This document shows positions 44,086 to 52,712 of a stretch of DNA of 64,000 nt, piece by piece; position 1 is the stretch's first letter; every line of letters begins with the position of its first letter. A program made the translations under genes and the position numbers. The stretch comes from Streptomyces sp. NBC_01788. Its GTDB lineage: Bacteria; Actinomycetota; Actinomycetes; Streptomycetales; Streptomycetaceae. The notes beneath the pieces are model-generated. The model worked only from the letters and a program-made list of their open reading frames with translations. It did no database searches and had not been told where the DNA came from. The stretch is from positions 5,766,001 to 5,830,000 of the forward strand of contig NZ_CP109090.1 of assembly GCF_035917575.1 (NCBI RefSeq). Direction: 5' to 3'.

Positions 44086-46059
44086 ATGACGAAGCCCTCC
44101 CTCCCCGAACTCCTGCATGCCGCCGTCGCCGCCGTCGGCGGTTCGGAGCGCCCCGGCCAGGTGACCATGGCCCAAGCCGTCGAGGACGCGATCGACGACG
44201 GCTCGCATCTGCTGGTCCAGGCCGGCACCGGCACCGGAAAGTCCCTCGGCTACCTCGTGCCCGCCCTCGCCCACGGGGAGAGAGTGGTCGTGGCCACCGC
44301 CACCCTCGCCCTCCAGCGCCAGCTCGTCGAGCGGGACCTGCCGCGCACGGTCGACGCACTGCACCCGCTGCTGCGCCGCCGCCCGGAGTTCGCCATGCTC
44401 AAGGGCCGGTCGAACTATCTGTGCCTGCACCGCCTGCGCGAGGGCATGCCGCAGGACGAGGAGGAGGGACTCTTCGACCAGTTCGAGGCTGCCGCGCCGA
44501 CCAGCAAGCTGGGCCAGGACCTGCTGCGGCTGCGCGACTGGGCCGACGAGACCGAGTCCGGCGACCGCGACGACCTGACGCCCGGAGTGTCCGACCGGGC
44601 CTGGGCGCAGGTGTCGGTCTCGTCGCGGGAGTGCCTGGGCGCCTCCAAGTGCGCCTACGGCGCCGAATGCTTCGCCGAGATGGCCCGTGAGCACGCCAAG
44701 CTCGCCGAGGTCGTCGTCACCAACCACGCGCTGCTCGCGATCGACGCCATCGAGGGCGCGCCGGTCCTCCCGCAGCACGAGGTGCTCATCGTCGACGAGG
44801 CGCACGAGCTCGTCTCACGAGTCACGGGCGTCGCCACCGGTGAGCTCACCCCCGGCCAGGTCAACCGCGCGGTGCGCCGTGCCGCCAAGCTGGTGAACGA
44901 GAAGGCCGCCGATCAGTTGCAGACCGCGGCCGAGGGCTTCGAGCGTCTGATGGAACTGGCCCTGCCCGGCCGCCTGGAAGAGATCCCCGAGGACCTCGGC
45001 TATGTGCTGCTGGCACTGCGGGACGCCTCGCGCAATGTCATCTCCGCCCTGGGCGCGACCCGTGACAGGTCGGTCCAGGACGAGGACGCCGTCCGGAAAC
45101 AGGCGCTGGCCTCGGTGGAGAACGTGCACGACGTGGCGGAGCGCATCACCAACGGTTCCGAGTGGGACGTCGTCTGGTACGAGCGCCACGACCGCTTCGG
45201 CGCCTCCCTGCGCGTCGCTCCCATGTCCGTCTCGGGCCTGCTGCGGGAGAAGCTCTTCGCGGACCGCTCCGTCGTCCTGACCTCCGCGACCCTCAAACTG
45301 GGCGGCGACTTCAACGGCGTCGGCGCCTCCCTCGGTCTCGCGCCGGAGGGCACCGAGGGCGACGACGTGCCGCAGTGGAAGGGGGTCGACGTCGGCTCCC
45401 CCTTCGACTACCGCAAGCAGGGCATCCTGTACATCGCCAAGCACCTGGCGCGTCCCGCGCGGGACGGTGACCGGGGCGACATGCTCGACGAGCTGACGGA
45501 GTTGATCCAGGCGGCTGGCGGACGCACGCTCGGTCTGTTCTCCTCCATGCGGGCGGCCCAGCTGGCCGCCGAGGAGCTGCGGGGCCGTATCCCCGAGTTC
45601 CCGATCCTGCTCCAGGGCGAGGAGACGCTGGGCGAGCTGATCAAGAACTTCGCGGCGGACCCGAAGACGTGCCTCTTCGGCACGCTGTCGCTCTGGCAGG
45701 GCGTGGACGTCCCCGGACCCGGCTGTCAGCTGGTCGTCATGGACAAGATTCCGTTCCCGCGCCCCGACGACCCGGTGATGAGCGCCCGCCAGAAGGCCGT
45801 GGAGGACGCCGGAGGCAACGGCTTCATGGCGGTGGCCGCCACCCACGCGGCGCTCCTCATGGCCCAGGGCGCCGGACGTCTCGTACGGGCCTCGGGGGAC
45901 CGGGGTGTGGTCGCCGTGCTGGATCCGCGTCTGGCGACCGCCAGGTACGGCGGCTATCTGAAGGCGTCGCTGCCCGACTTCTGGCACACCACGGACGGCA
46001 ACCAGGTCCGCAAGTCGCTGGCGGCCATCAACGCGGTGGCCGAGGAGGAGGGCAAGTGA
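44086..46059 (+). CDS. dinG: DinG-like iron-sulfur helicase
   Basis: A 657-aa XPD/DinG-type superfamily 2 helicase. Walker A AGTGTGKS is at 46-53 and DEAH at 237-240. Four cysteines for the [4Fe-4S] cluster are at C113, C183, C189 and C195, between the first two motifs as in XPD. Late motifs GTLSLWQGVDVPG and QGAGRLVRASGDRG are present. It unwinds DNA 5'-3' and is linked to repair and R-loop removal. TAGGGT nine bases before the ATG, no Shine-Dalgarno. Convergent with lexA across a hairpin. No SOS box was seen. Confidence 0.93.
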   Translation: MTKPSLPELLHAAVAAVGGSERPGQVTMAQAVEDAIDDGSHLLVQAGTGTGKSLGYLVPALAHGERVVVATATLALQRQLVERDLPRTVDALHPLLRRRPEFAMLKGRSNYLCLHRLREGMPQDEEEGLFDQFEAAAPTSKLGQDLLRLRDWADETESGDRDDLTPGVSDRAWAQVSVSSRECLGASKCAYGAECFAEMAREHAKLAEVVVTNHALLAIDAIEGAPVLPQHEVLIVDEAHELVSRVTGVATGELTPGQVNRAVRRAAKLVNEKAADQLQTAAEGFERLMELALPGRLEEIPEDLGYVLLALRDASRNVISALGATRDRSVQDEDAVRKQALASVENVHDVAERITNGSEWDVVWYERHDRFGASLRVAPMSVSGLLREKLFADRSVVLTSATLKLGGDFNGVGASLGLAPEGTEGDDVPQWKGVDVGSPFDYRKQGILYIAKHLARPARDGDRGDMLDELTELIQAAGGRTLGLFSSMRAAQLAAEELRGRIPEFPILLQGEETLGELIKNFAADPKTCLFGTLSLWQGVDVPGPGCQLVVMDKIPFPRPDDPVMSARQKAVEDAGGNGFMAVAATHAALLMAQGAGRLVRASGDRGVVAVLDPRLATARYGGYLKASLPDFWHTTDGNQVRKSLAAINAVAEEEGK

Positions 46060-46060
46060 C

Positions 46061-46102
46061 CGTGGGGGCGGTCTGACCGGTGGTGGTCAGGCCACCCCCA
46101 CG
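46061..46102. terminator. Hairpin between dinG-like gene and lexA
   Basis: CGTGGGGG (46061-46068) pairs with CCCCCACG (46095-46102), and the inner 46070-46078 pairs with 46085-46093, giving about 17 bp with one mismatch and one wobble. It begins two bases after the dinG-like stop and can serve both convergent genes. Confidence 0.75.
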
Positions 46103-46231
46103 ATCCGCAAGCACGGTGACCGGAGCCGCCTCGTACGACCAGGCGACGCACAGCACGGAGCCCCGGAACCGGCGCAGGGGTCCCGGGGCCCGATCAAGGG
46201 GGCAGGTGGGCGAGTCCGCCCGGCGCGGTTC

Positions 46232-47011
46232 TCACACGCGCCGCAGGACCGCCACCACCTTGCCGAGGATGGTCGCTTCGTCGCCCGGGATCGGCTCGTA
46301 CGCCGCGTTGTGCGGGAGGAGCCAGACGTGGCCGTCCTCGCGCTTGAAGCGCTTGACGGTGGCCTCGCCGTCGATCATCGCGGCCACGATGTCGCCGTTC
46401 TCGGCGACCTGCTGACGGCGGACGGTGACCCAGTCGCCGTCGCAGATCGCGGCCTCGATCATCGAGTCGCCGACGACCTTCAGGACGAAGAGCTCTCCGT
46501 CGCCGACCAGCTGCCGGGGCAGGGGGAAGACGTCCTCGACCGACTCCTCGGCGAGGATGGGACCACCGGCGGCGATCCGGCCGACCAGAGGGACGTACGA
46601 GGCGGCCGGCTTGCCGACTGTGTCCGTCGGCTGCAACGCGGTGGCCTGGTCGGAGCCGCGGACCTCGTACGCGCGCGGACGGTGCGGATCACGCCGTAGG
46701 AACCCCTTGCGCTCCAGGGCCATCAGCTGGTGTGCGACCGAGGAGGTGCTGGAGAGGCCGACGGCCTGCCCGATCTCCCGCATCGACGGCGGATAGCCGC
46801 GCCGCTGCACGGAGTCCCTGATGACCTCGATCACCCGGCGCTGACGGTCGGTGAGGCCCGAGCTGTCCGCCCGGATGCCCGGAGGTCGGCCCGGCAGGGA
46901 GCGCTTGTGCCCCTCGGGATTCGTGGCTTCGTTCATCGCATGCACCGGCTCGAGTCGGCCCTGGGAGCGGTCCTGGGCAGTGATGGTGGCACTGTCTGCG
47001 GTGGTGGTCAC
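46232..47011 (-). CDS. lexA: SOS repressor LexA
   Basis: A 259-aa repressor from GTG 47011, six bases after GAGAGGGG; ATG 46936 lacks a ribosome site. The winged-helix domain ([29 protein letters not shown] from about residue 53) is followed by the cleavage site A148-G149 in [12 protein letters not shown] and the catalytic dyad S183 (GDSMIEA) and K220 (ATVKRF). RecA filaments trigger its self-cleavage, releasing SOS genes. A near-perfect LexA box lies 61 bp upstream of the start, so the gene is autoregulated. Confidence 0.96.
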   Translation of the reverse strand: MTTTADSATITAQDRSQGRLEPVHAMNEATNPEGHKRSLPGRPPGIRADSSGLTDRQRRVIEVIRDSVQRRGYPPSMREIGQAVGLSSTSSVAHQLMALERKGFLRRDPHRPRAYEVRGSDQATALQPTDTVGKPAASYVPLVGRIAAGGPILAEESVEDVFPLPRQLVGDGELFVLKVVGDSMIEAAICDGDWVTVRRQQVAENGDIVAAMIDGEATVKRFKREDGHVWLLPHNAAYEPIPGDEATILGKVVAVLRRV

Positions 47012-47071
47012 GTCGGCCCCTCTCGATGGTCTCCCTCCGGCACAACGGTAGTTGCTTTCGAAAGGTTGCGC

Positions 47072-47085
47072 CAAACACACGTTCG
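47072..47085 (-). promoter_or_regulatory. LexA (SOS) box of lexA
   Basis: On the minus strand this reads CGAACGTGTGTTTG, a full match to the Gram-positive SOS consensus CGAAC-N4-GTTYG. It is 61-74 bp upstream of the lexA start. Confidence 0.88.
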
Positions 47086-47423
47086 AGTGAAAAAACGCCG
47101 ACAGCCGGACTTGATCACGTTTCTGGGTGTAAGGGCAGTGCGGTGACCGGCAGGCAAAAGCGCTCATTGTTGTACTCTTCACCGCCGGGACGGCGACCTC
47201 GTGGGCGGCTGCCCCAGTCTGCCATCCGGTATGCCGTCATCCGGGTGCCGCCTCCCGTCTGCCCGGGAGTCCCACGCGTCCTCCGTGCGGCGCTCACGGT
47301 ATATCCGTAAGCTCCCCCGGCGGGCGCGGGCGCCACCGGCGTGTTGCCCGCGGTGGCGCCGGTGCGCGCCGCGTGGCCGCATCACGCGACACGCGCGTAT
47401 CGCCTGCCCCAATGGAGTCGATC

Positions 47424-47470
47424 CCCACATGTAGTGGTTGGATGGCTACAGCGGCCCACAGATTGTGTTC
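47424..47470. promoter_or_regulatory. Pair of NrdR boxes upstream of nrdRJ
   Basis: CCCACATGTAGTGGTT at 47424-47439 and CCCACAGATTGTGTTC at 47455-47470 resemble each other and the 16-bp NrdR-box consensus, and their starts are exactly 31 bp apart, three helical turns, the spacing known for NrdR boxes. They lie about 105-150 bp upstream of nrdR and point to autorepression of nrdR-nrdJ. Confidence 0.78.
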
Positions 47471-47575
47471 CCCCCGGTCTTCGCGCCGCCGTTCATCGCC
47501 TATGCTTGTGCCTGCTTCGCGGGGCCCATGGGTCTGGTGAGGTCATTGAGTCTGCTGTGAGGAGGGTTGGAGTCC

Positions 47576-48130
47576 ATGCACTGCCCCTTCTGCAGGCACC
47601 CCGACAGCCGCGTGGTCGACAGCCGCACCACGGACGACGGCACGTCCATCCGCAGGCGCCGCCAGTGCCCTGACTGCTCCCGTCGGTTCACGACGGTGGA
47701 GACGTGCTCGCTCATCGTGGTCAAGCGGTCCGGAGTCACCGAGCCCTTCAGCCGGATCAAGGTCATCAACGGTGTGCGCAAGGCCTGCCAGGGGCGGCCG
47801 GTCACCGAGGACGCCCTTGCCCAGCTGGGCCAGCGGGTCGAGGAGGCGGTGCGCGCCAGCGGCAGCGCCGAGGTGGCCGCTCACGAGGTGGGGCTCGCCA
47901 TACTCGGCCCCCTGAAGGAGCTCGACCTCGTCGCCTATCTGCGGTTCGCGTCCGTCTACCGGGCGTTCGACTCGCTGGAGGACTTCGAGTCCGCCATCGC
48001 GGAACTCAGAGAAGGAACGGTGCACCCCGCCGCGCAGGACGGCGACGGCGCTTGCGCGGGGTGCCAGGAAGACGGCCGCGGGCGCGGTGGGACGGCTGAG
48101 GTCCCCCCGCCCGCAGGCGCCGCCGACTGA
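47576..48130 (+). CDS. nrdR: Transcriptional repressor NrdR
   Basis: A 184-aa protein from ATG 47576 with GGAGGG ten bases upstream. The zinc ribbon is C3-x2-C6 ... C31-x2-C34 (MHCPFC, QCPDC); the ATP-cone follows ([30 protein letters not shown]). It senses ATP/dATP and represses ribonucleotide reductase operons through paired NrdR boxes, which are present upstream. The last 35 residues are a low-complexity tail longer than in most NrdR proteins. It is followed by nrdJ after 160 bp. Confidence 0.96.
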   Translation: MHCPFCRHPDSRVVDSRTTDDGTSIRRRRQCPDCSRRFTTVETCSLIVVKRSGVTEPFSRIKVINGVRKACQGRPVTEDALAQLGQRVEEAVRASGSAEVAAHEVGLAILGPLKELDLVAYLRFASVYRAFDSLEDFESAIAELREGTVHPAAQDGDGACAGCQEDGRGRGGTAEVPPPAGAAD

Positions 48131-48290
48131 GCAGCGGGCCGGTCAGGATGACGCGTCCTGACCCGGCTCGGCGGCGGTGAGTGAGACCGGTCGTGGGTGG
48201 CAGCGAGGGCGCCCGCGACGCCAGACAGAACACCGTGCTCCGGAACAACAGGGGCACTTCAGGGCGTTTACGCCCGTACAGGGAGGCGGC

Positions 48291-51182
48291 ATGACAGAGA
48301 CGGCGAGCGGTCCGGCACGAGGTTCCCGAGCCAAGGGCACCAAGGCCAACAAGGGACTGCGTATCGAGCGCATCCACACCACCCCCGGCGTGCACCCGTA
48401 CGACGAGGTGGCCTGGGAGCGCCGTGACGTCGTCATGACCAATTGGCGCGACGGCTCGGTCAACTTCGAGCAGCGTGGCGTCGAGTTCCCCGACTTCTGG
48501 TCGGTGAACGCGGTCAACATCGTCACCAGCAAGTACTTCCGCGGTGCCGTCGGTACTCCGCAGCGCGAGACCAGCCTCAGGCAGCTGATCGACCGCATCG
48601 TGAAGACGTACCGGCAGGCCGGCGAGGACAACAAGTACTTCGCCTCGCCCGCCGACGCCGAGATCTTCGAGCACGAGCTGGCCTACGCGCTCCTGCACCA
48701 GATCTTCAGCTTCAACAGCCCCGTCTGGTTCAACGTCGGCACCAAGCAGCCCCAACAGGTCTCCGCCTGCTTCATCCTGTCCGTCGACGACTCCATGGAG
48801 TCGATCCTCGACTGGTACAAGGAAGAGGGCATGATCTTCAAGGGCGGCTCCGGCGCCGGCCTGAACCTCTCCCGCATCCGCTCCTCCAAGGAGCTGCTCT
48901 CCTCCGGCGGCAACGCCTCCGGGCCCGTCTCCTTCATGCGCGGTGCCGACGCCTCCGCCGGCACCATCAAGTCCGGCGGCGCCACCCGCCGCGCGGCCAA
49001 GATGGTCATCCTCGACGTCGACCACCCCGACATCGAGGACTTCATCCAGACCAAGGTCAAGGAGGAGGAGAAGATCCGCGCCCTGCGCGACGCGGGCTTC
49101 GACATGGACCTCGGTGGCGATGACATCACCTCCGTCCAGTACCAGAACGCCAACAACTCGGTCCGCGTGAACGACACGTTCATGAAGGCGGTCTCGGAGA
49201 GCGGGACGTTCGGCCTGCGCGCGCGGATGACCGGCGAGGTCATCGAGCAGGTCGATGCCAAGGACCTGTTCCGCAAGATGGCGGAGGCCGCCTGGGCCTG
49301 CGCCGACCCGGGCATCCAGTACGACGACACGATCAACCACTGGCACACCTGCCCGGAGTCCGGCCGCATCAACGGCTCGAACCCCTGCAGCGAGTACATG
49401 CACCTGGACAACACGTCCTGCAACCTCGCCTCGCTGAACCTGATGAAGTTCCTCAAGGACGACGGCCAGGGCCACCAGTCCTTCCAGGTCGAGCGCTTCG
49501 CCCAGGTCGTCGAGCTGGTCATCACGGCGATGGACATCTCCATCTGCTTCGCGGACTTCCCGACCCAGAAGATCGGGGAGAACACCCGCGCGTACCGCCA
49601 GCTGGGCATCGGCTACGCCAACCTCGGCGCGCTGCTGATGGCGACGGGCCACGCCTACGACTCCGACGGCGGCCGCACCCTCGCCGGAGCCATCACCTCC
49701 CTGATGACCGGTACCGCCTACAGGCGCTCGGCCGAGCTCGCCGCGGTCGTCGGCCCGTACGACGGCTACGCCCGCAACTCCCAGCCGCACCTGCGGGTCA
49801 TGAAGCAGCACGCCGACGCCAACGCCACGGCCGTCCGCATGGACGACCTGGACACGCCGGTCTGGGCCGCCGCCACGGAGGCCTGGCAGGACGTGCTGCG
49901 GATCGGCGAGAAGAACGGCTTCCGCAACTCCCAGGCGTCCGTCCTCGCGCCCACCGGCACCATCGGCCTGGCCATGTCCTGCGACACCACGGGCGTCGAG
50001 CCCGACCTCGCGCTGGTCAAGTTCAAGAAGCTGGTCGGCGGCGGCTCGATGCAGATCGTCAACGGCACCGTCCCGCAGGCCCTGCGCCGCCTGGGCTACC
50101 AGGAGGAGCAGATCGAGGCGGTCGTCGCCCACATCGCCGAGCACGGCAACGTGATCGACGCCCCCGGCCTCAAGCACGAGCACTACGAGGTGTTCGACTG
50201 CGCCATGGGCGAGCGCGCCATCTCCCCGATGGGCCACGTCCGCATGATGGCCGCGATCCAGCCGTGGATCTCCGGCGCCATCTCCAAGACGGTCAACATG
50301 CCGGAGTCGGCGACCGTCGAGGAGATCGAGGAGATCTACTTCGAGGCGTGGAAGCTGGGCGTCAAGGCGCTCGCCATCTACCGCGACAACTGCAAGGTCG
50401 GTCAGCCGCTCTCCGCGAAGAAGAAGGACGAGAAGACCGAGGTCGCCAAGAAGGCCGAGGACACGATCCGCAGCGCGGTCGAGAAGGTCGTCGAGTACCG
50501 CCCGGTCCGCAAGCGGCTGCCCAAGGGCCGGCCCGGCATCACCACCTCCTTCACGGTCGGCGGCGCCGAGGGCTACATGACCGCCAACTCCTACCCTGAC
50601 GACGGTCTCGGCGAGGTCTTCCTGAAGATGTCCAAGCAGGGCTCCACCCTCGCGGGAATGATGGACGCCTTCTCGATCGCCGTGTCGGTGGGCCTCCAGT
50701 ACGGCGTGCCGCTGGAGACGTACGTCTCGAAGTTCACCAACATGCGCTTCGAGCCGGCCGGCATGACCGACGACCCGGACGTGCGGATGGCGCAGTCGAT
50801 CGTCGACTACATCTTCCGCCGCCTGGCGCTGGACTTCCTGCCCTTCGAGACGCGCTCCGCGCTCGGCATCCACTCCGCCGAGGAGCGTCAGCGCCACCTC
50901 GAGACCGGCTCCTACGAGCCGGCCGACGACGAGGTCGACGTCGAGGGCCTGGCCCAGTCGGCGCCGCGCCAGACCGACCTGAAGGCGGTCGCCACGCCGA
51001 AGGCCGAGGTCGAGTCGGCGAAGCCCGCGCCCCAGCAGGCGCACACCAGCGCCGAGCTGGTGGAGATGCAGCTCGGCATCCAGGCCGACGCCCCGCTGTG
51101 CTTCTCCTGCGGCACGAAGATGCAGCGGGCCGGCTCCTGCTACATCTGCGAGGGCTGCGGCTCGACCAGCGGTTGCAGCTGA
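48291..51182 (+). CDS. nrdJ: Class II (vitamin B12-dependent) ribonucleotide reductase NrdJ
   Basis: A 963-aa enzyme from ATG 48291, preceded by GGGAGG. It reduces ribonucleotides using adenosylcobalamin, so needs no oxygen. The active-site region NPCSEYMHLDNTSCNLASLNL has the catalytic C-x-E pattern; GGSGAGLNLSRIR lies in the substrate/effector region, and the C-terminus holds a Cys-rich module (CFSCGTKM, CYICEGCG) typical of actinobacterial NrdJ, for redox shuttling or zinc. No cobalamin riboswitch was seen; control is by NrdR. The stop codon lies inside the left inverted repeat of the adjacent mobile element. Confidence 0.97.
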   Translation: MTETASGPARGSRAKGTKANKGLRIERIHTTPGVHPYDEVAWERRDVVMTNWRDGSVNFEQRGVEFPDFWSVNAVNIVTSKYFRGAVGTPQRETSLRQLIDRIVKTYRQAGEDNKYFASPADAEIFEHELAYALLHQIFSFNSPVWFNVGTKQPQQVSACFILSVDDSMESILDWYKEEGMIFKGGSGAGLNLSRIRSSKELLSSGGNASGPVSFMRGADASAGTIKSGGATRRAAKMVILDVDHPDIEDFIQTKVKEEEKIRALRDAGFDMDLGGDDITSVQYQNANNSVRVNDTFMKAVSESGTFGLRARMTGEVIEQVDAKDLFRKMAEAAWACADPGIQYDDTINHWHTCPESGRINGSNPCSEYMHLDNTSCNLASLNLMKFLKDDGQGHQSFQVERFAQVVELVITAMDISICFADFPTQKIGENTRAYRQLGIGYANLGALLMATGHAYDSDGGRTLAGAITSLMTGTAYRRSAELAAVVGPYDGYARNSQPHLRVMKQHADANATAVRMDDLDTPVWAAATEAWQDVLRIGEKNGFRNSQASVLAPTGTIGLAMSCDTTGVEPDLALVKFKKLVGGGSMQIVNGTVPQALRRLGYQEEQIEAVVAHIAEHGNVIDAPGLKHEHYEVFDCAMGERAISPMGHVRMMAAIQPWISGAISKTVNMPESATVEEIEEIYFEAWKLGVKALAIYRDNCKVGQPLSAKKKDEKTEVAKKAEDTIRSAVEKVVEYRPVRKRLPKGRPGITTSFTVGGAEGYMTANSYPDDGLGEVFLKMSKQGSTLAGMMDAFSIAVSVGLQYGVPLETYVSKFTNMRFEPAGMTDDPDVRMAQSIVDYIFRRLALDFLPFETRSALGIHSAEERQRHLETGSYEPADDEVDVEGLAQSAPRQTDLKAVATPKAEVESAKPAPQQAHTSAELVEMQLGIQADAPLCFSCGTKMQRAGSCYICEGCGSTSGCS

Positions 51183-51214
51183 AAATGACCATCCTCGATG
51201 TGTCCCCTGCCTTC
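51176..51214 (+). repeat. Left inverted repeat of the element
   Basis: CAGCTG, four mostly different bases, TGACCATC, six unmatched bases (CTCGAT), then GTGTCCCCTGCCTTC. It is 31/39 identical to the reverse complement of 58706-58744. The first bases overlap the nrdJ stop codon (51180-51182). Confidence 0.85.
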
Positions 51215-51267
51215 GATTTCGAGGGAAGTTGTGACACAGATGGCATGAGGCGCATGTGACCAAGTAG

Positions 51268-51304
51268 CGTGTCCCCCCGGAGTGATCAGCTCCGGGGGGA
51301 CACG
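51268..51304. promoter_or_regulatory. Perfect 15-bp hairpin ahead of the recombinase operon
   Basis: CGTGTCCCCCCGGAG (51268-51282) pairs fully with CTCCGGGGGGACACG (51290-51304), loop TGATCAG. It ends seven bases before the GGGGAGGG ribosome site of the first recombinase. It may terminate nrdJ transcripts, act as an operator, or be a recombinase site, since both arms contain the GTGTCCC motif found at the ends. Confidence 0.75.
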
Positions 51305-51323
51305 TTGCGTTGGGGAGGGCGGC

Positions 51324-52712
51324 ATGGGGGTGGATGTGTGTGTGCGACAGCCCGTCGCATACGACGACCGGATCGTGGCCGCCGCTCTCGACGAGGTCCC
51401 ACTACCGCTCGGGCACGCGGATCGGGTTCTCGCACCTTTCATCACCATCGACGGCCGGATCCACGGACTCACAAGCAACTTCCTGCGCCACTACTGCCTG
51501 ACCAAGCCTGAAACCGGCACAGCCAGCCGCATAGCCTCCGATCTGGTCGGCTGGCTGGACTTCCTGGTCAACCACCGCGGACGCCACCCCTTCGAAGACC
51601 ACCGCGACCCCGTCCTGGCGGCCATAGAAGAGGACTTCAACGCCTACTACCGCCGCCGCCAGTACGGCGAGGACGCCGACATGCTCACCGGCGACGGCTG
51701 GCGCAACGCCGCCTCCGCTATCAAGCGTCTCTACGAGTACCTGCAGCGCCGCTACCAGCACACGCCGCCGTTCGAGATCATCAAGGTCAGTAAGGACGGC
51801 CAGTGGAGTGGCACGACTATCGCGGGCTATCCGCCCCGTCGGCGCAACACCGGCTCCGCGGGGATCCCGCTGACCCCGGAGTACGCCGACTACCTGCTCA
51901 TGGGCGCCCTCCGCGTCGACCTCAACGGCCACCAGCAGAGCTACCTCGGCGCCGACCGCGACCACGCCCTCATCTCGCTCGCCCTTGCGTCCGGCCAGCG
52001 CCGGCACAACCTCGCGAACACCACCACCCACGAACTGCCCCGGATCAGCCCCCTTCCCATCACCACCACGCGCGTCGCCGACCAGATCACCAAAGGCGAC
52101 GCCGGCGGCGACGCCCTGGTCTTCACCCACCGACTTCAAGCCGTCCGGGACTACGTCGACAACGCCCGCGCCGAGATCACCGAACGCACCACCTACACGC
52201 CCGACCGACCCCTGCACATCCTCGAGGCCGACCAGAAGCGGGTTCGCTACAAGGACCCGGACCACCCCGGCGGCGTGCGGACCCGCCTGTGGGCGGACTG
52301 CGACTTCAAGATCCGGCGCCGACTGGTGGAATCAAACGGCTCCAGCCCGATCGTCTTTCTCAACGAGTTCACCGGCGATCCCCTTGCCTACCGGAGCCTT
52401 CAGCACATCATCGAAGGCGCCCGCGACTTCGTTCGCGCGCACATCACAGCGGACTTCCCGAGCGGGTTCCGGCTCCACGACTGCCGCCACACTTACGCAG
52501 TCCACCTCACTGTCTGCATCTACAAGGGCGTCATCGCGGACTCCGTGCCGGAGCACCGGCGCGAGAACTGGATCGCCGACAACATCGCCGCAGCCGTAGA
52601 ACTCGTCAAGTTCTCCCTCGGCCACGCCAGCGAATCTTCGACCCGTCTTTACAACCAGTCCGCGCACCGCTTCCTCGCCATCCCTGCGAAGCAGTTCCTC
52701 GGAGGCAGCTGA
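51324..52712 (+). CDS. Tyrosine recombinase, first of trio
   Basis: A 462-aa integrase-family protein from ATG 51324, four bases after GGGGAGGG. The catalytic residues are all visible: Arg I at R226/R227 in LASGQRRHNL, HDCRH with H385 and R388, H434 in LGHASESST and nucleophile Y443 in TRLYNQS. The N-terminal 200 residues hold a SAM-like core-binding domain. It should cut and rejoin DNA at the element ends. The next gene begins on the base after its stop codon. The C-terminal insert between R388 and H434 is longer than in phage integrases. Confidence 0.9.
   Translation: MGVDVCVRQPVAYDDRIVAAALDEVPLPLGHADRVLAPFITIDGRIHGLTSNFLRHYCLTKPETGTASRIASDLVGWLDFLVNHRGRHPFEDHRDPVLAAIEEDFNAYYRRRQYGEDADMLTGDGWRNAASAIKRLYEYLQRRYQHTPPFEIIKVSKDGQWSGTTIAGYPPRRRNTGSAGIPLTPEYADYLLMGALRVDLNGHQQSYLGADRDHALISLALASGQRRHNLANTTTHELPRISPLPITTTRVADQITKGDAGGDALVFTHRLQAVRDYVDNARAEITERTTYTPDRPLHILEADQKRVRYKDPDHPGGVRTRLWADCDFKIRRRLVESNGSSPIVFLNEFTGDPLAYRSLQHIIEGARDFVRAHITADFPSGFRLHDCRHTYAVHLTVCIYKGVIADSVPEHRRENWIADNIAAAVELVKFSLGHASESSTRLYNQSAHRFLAIPAKQFLGGS

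Noticed and set aside
47012..48290. Cobalamin riboswitch controlling nrdR-nrdJ
   Set aside because: No B12-box (GCCACTG) or riboswitch-like fold was recognised before nrdR or nrdJ; NrdR boxes explain the control better.
51176..51181. CAGCTG as an independent target-site duplication
   Set aside because: It is present at both ends but in line with the inverted repeat, is itself a palindrome, and the left copy is part of the nrdJ end, so it cannot be separated from the repeat or from chance.
48006..51263. Minus-strand open frame of about 1085 codons opposite nrdJ
   Set aside because: Compositional shadow of the highly biased nrdJ codons; no domain signature.
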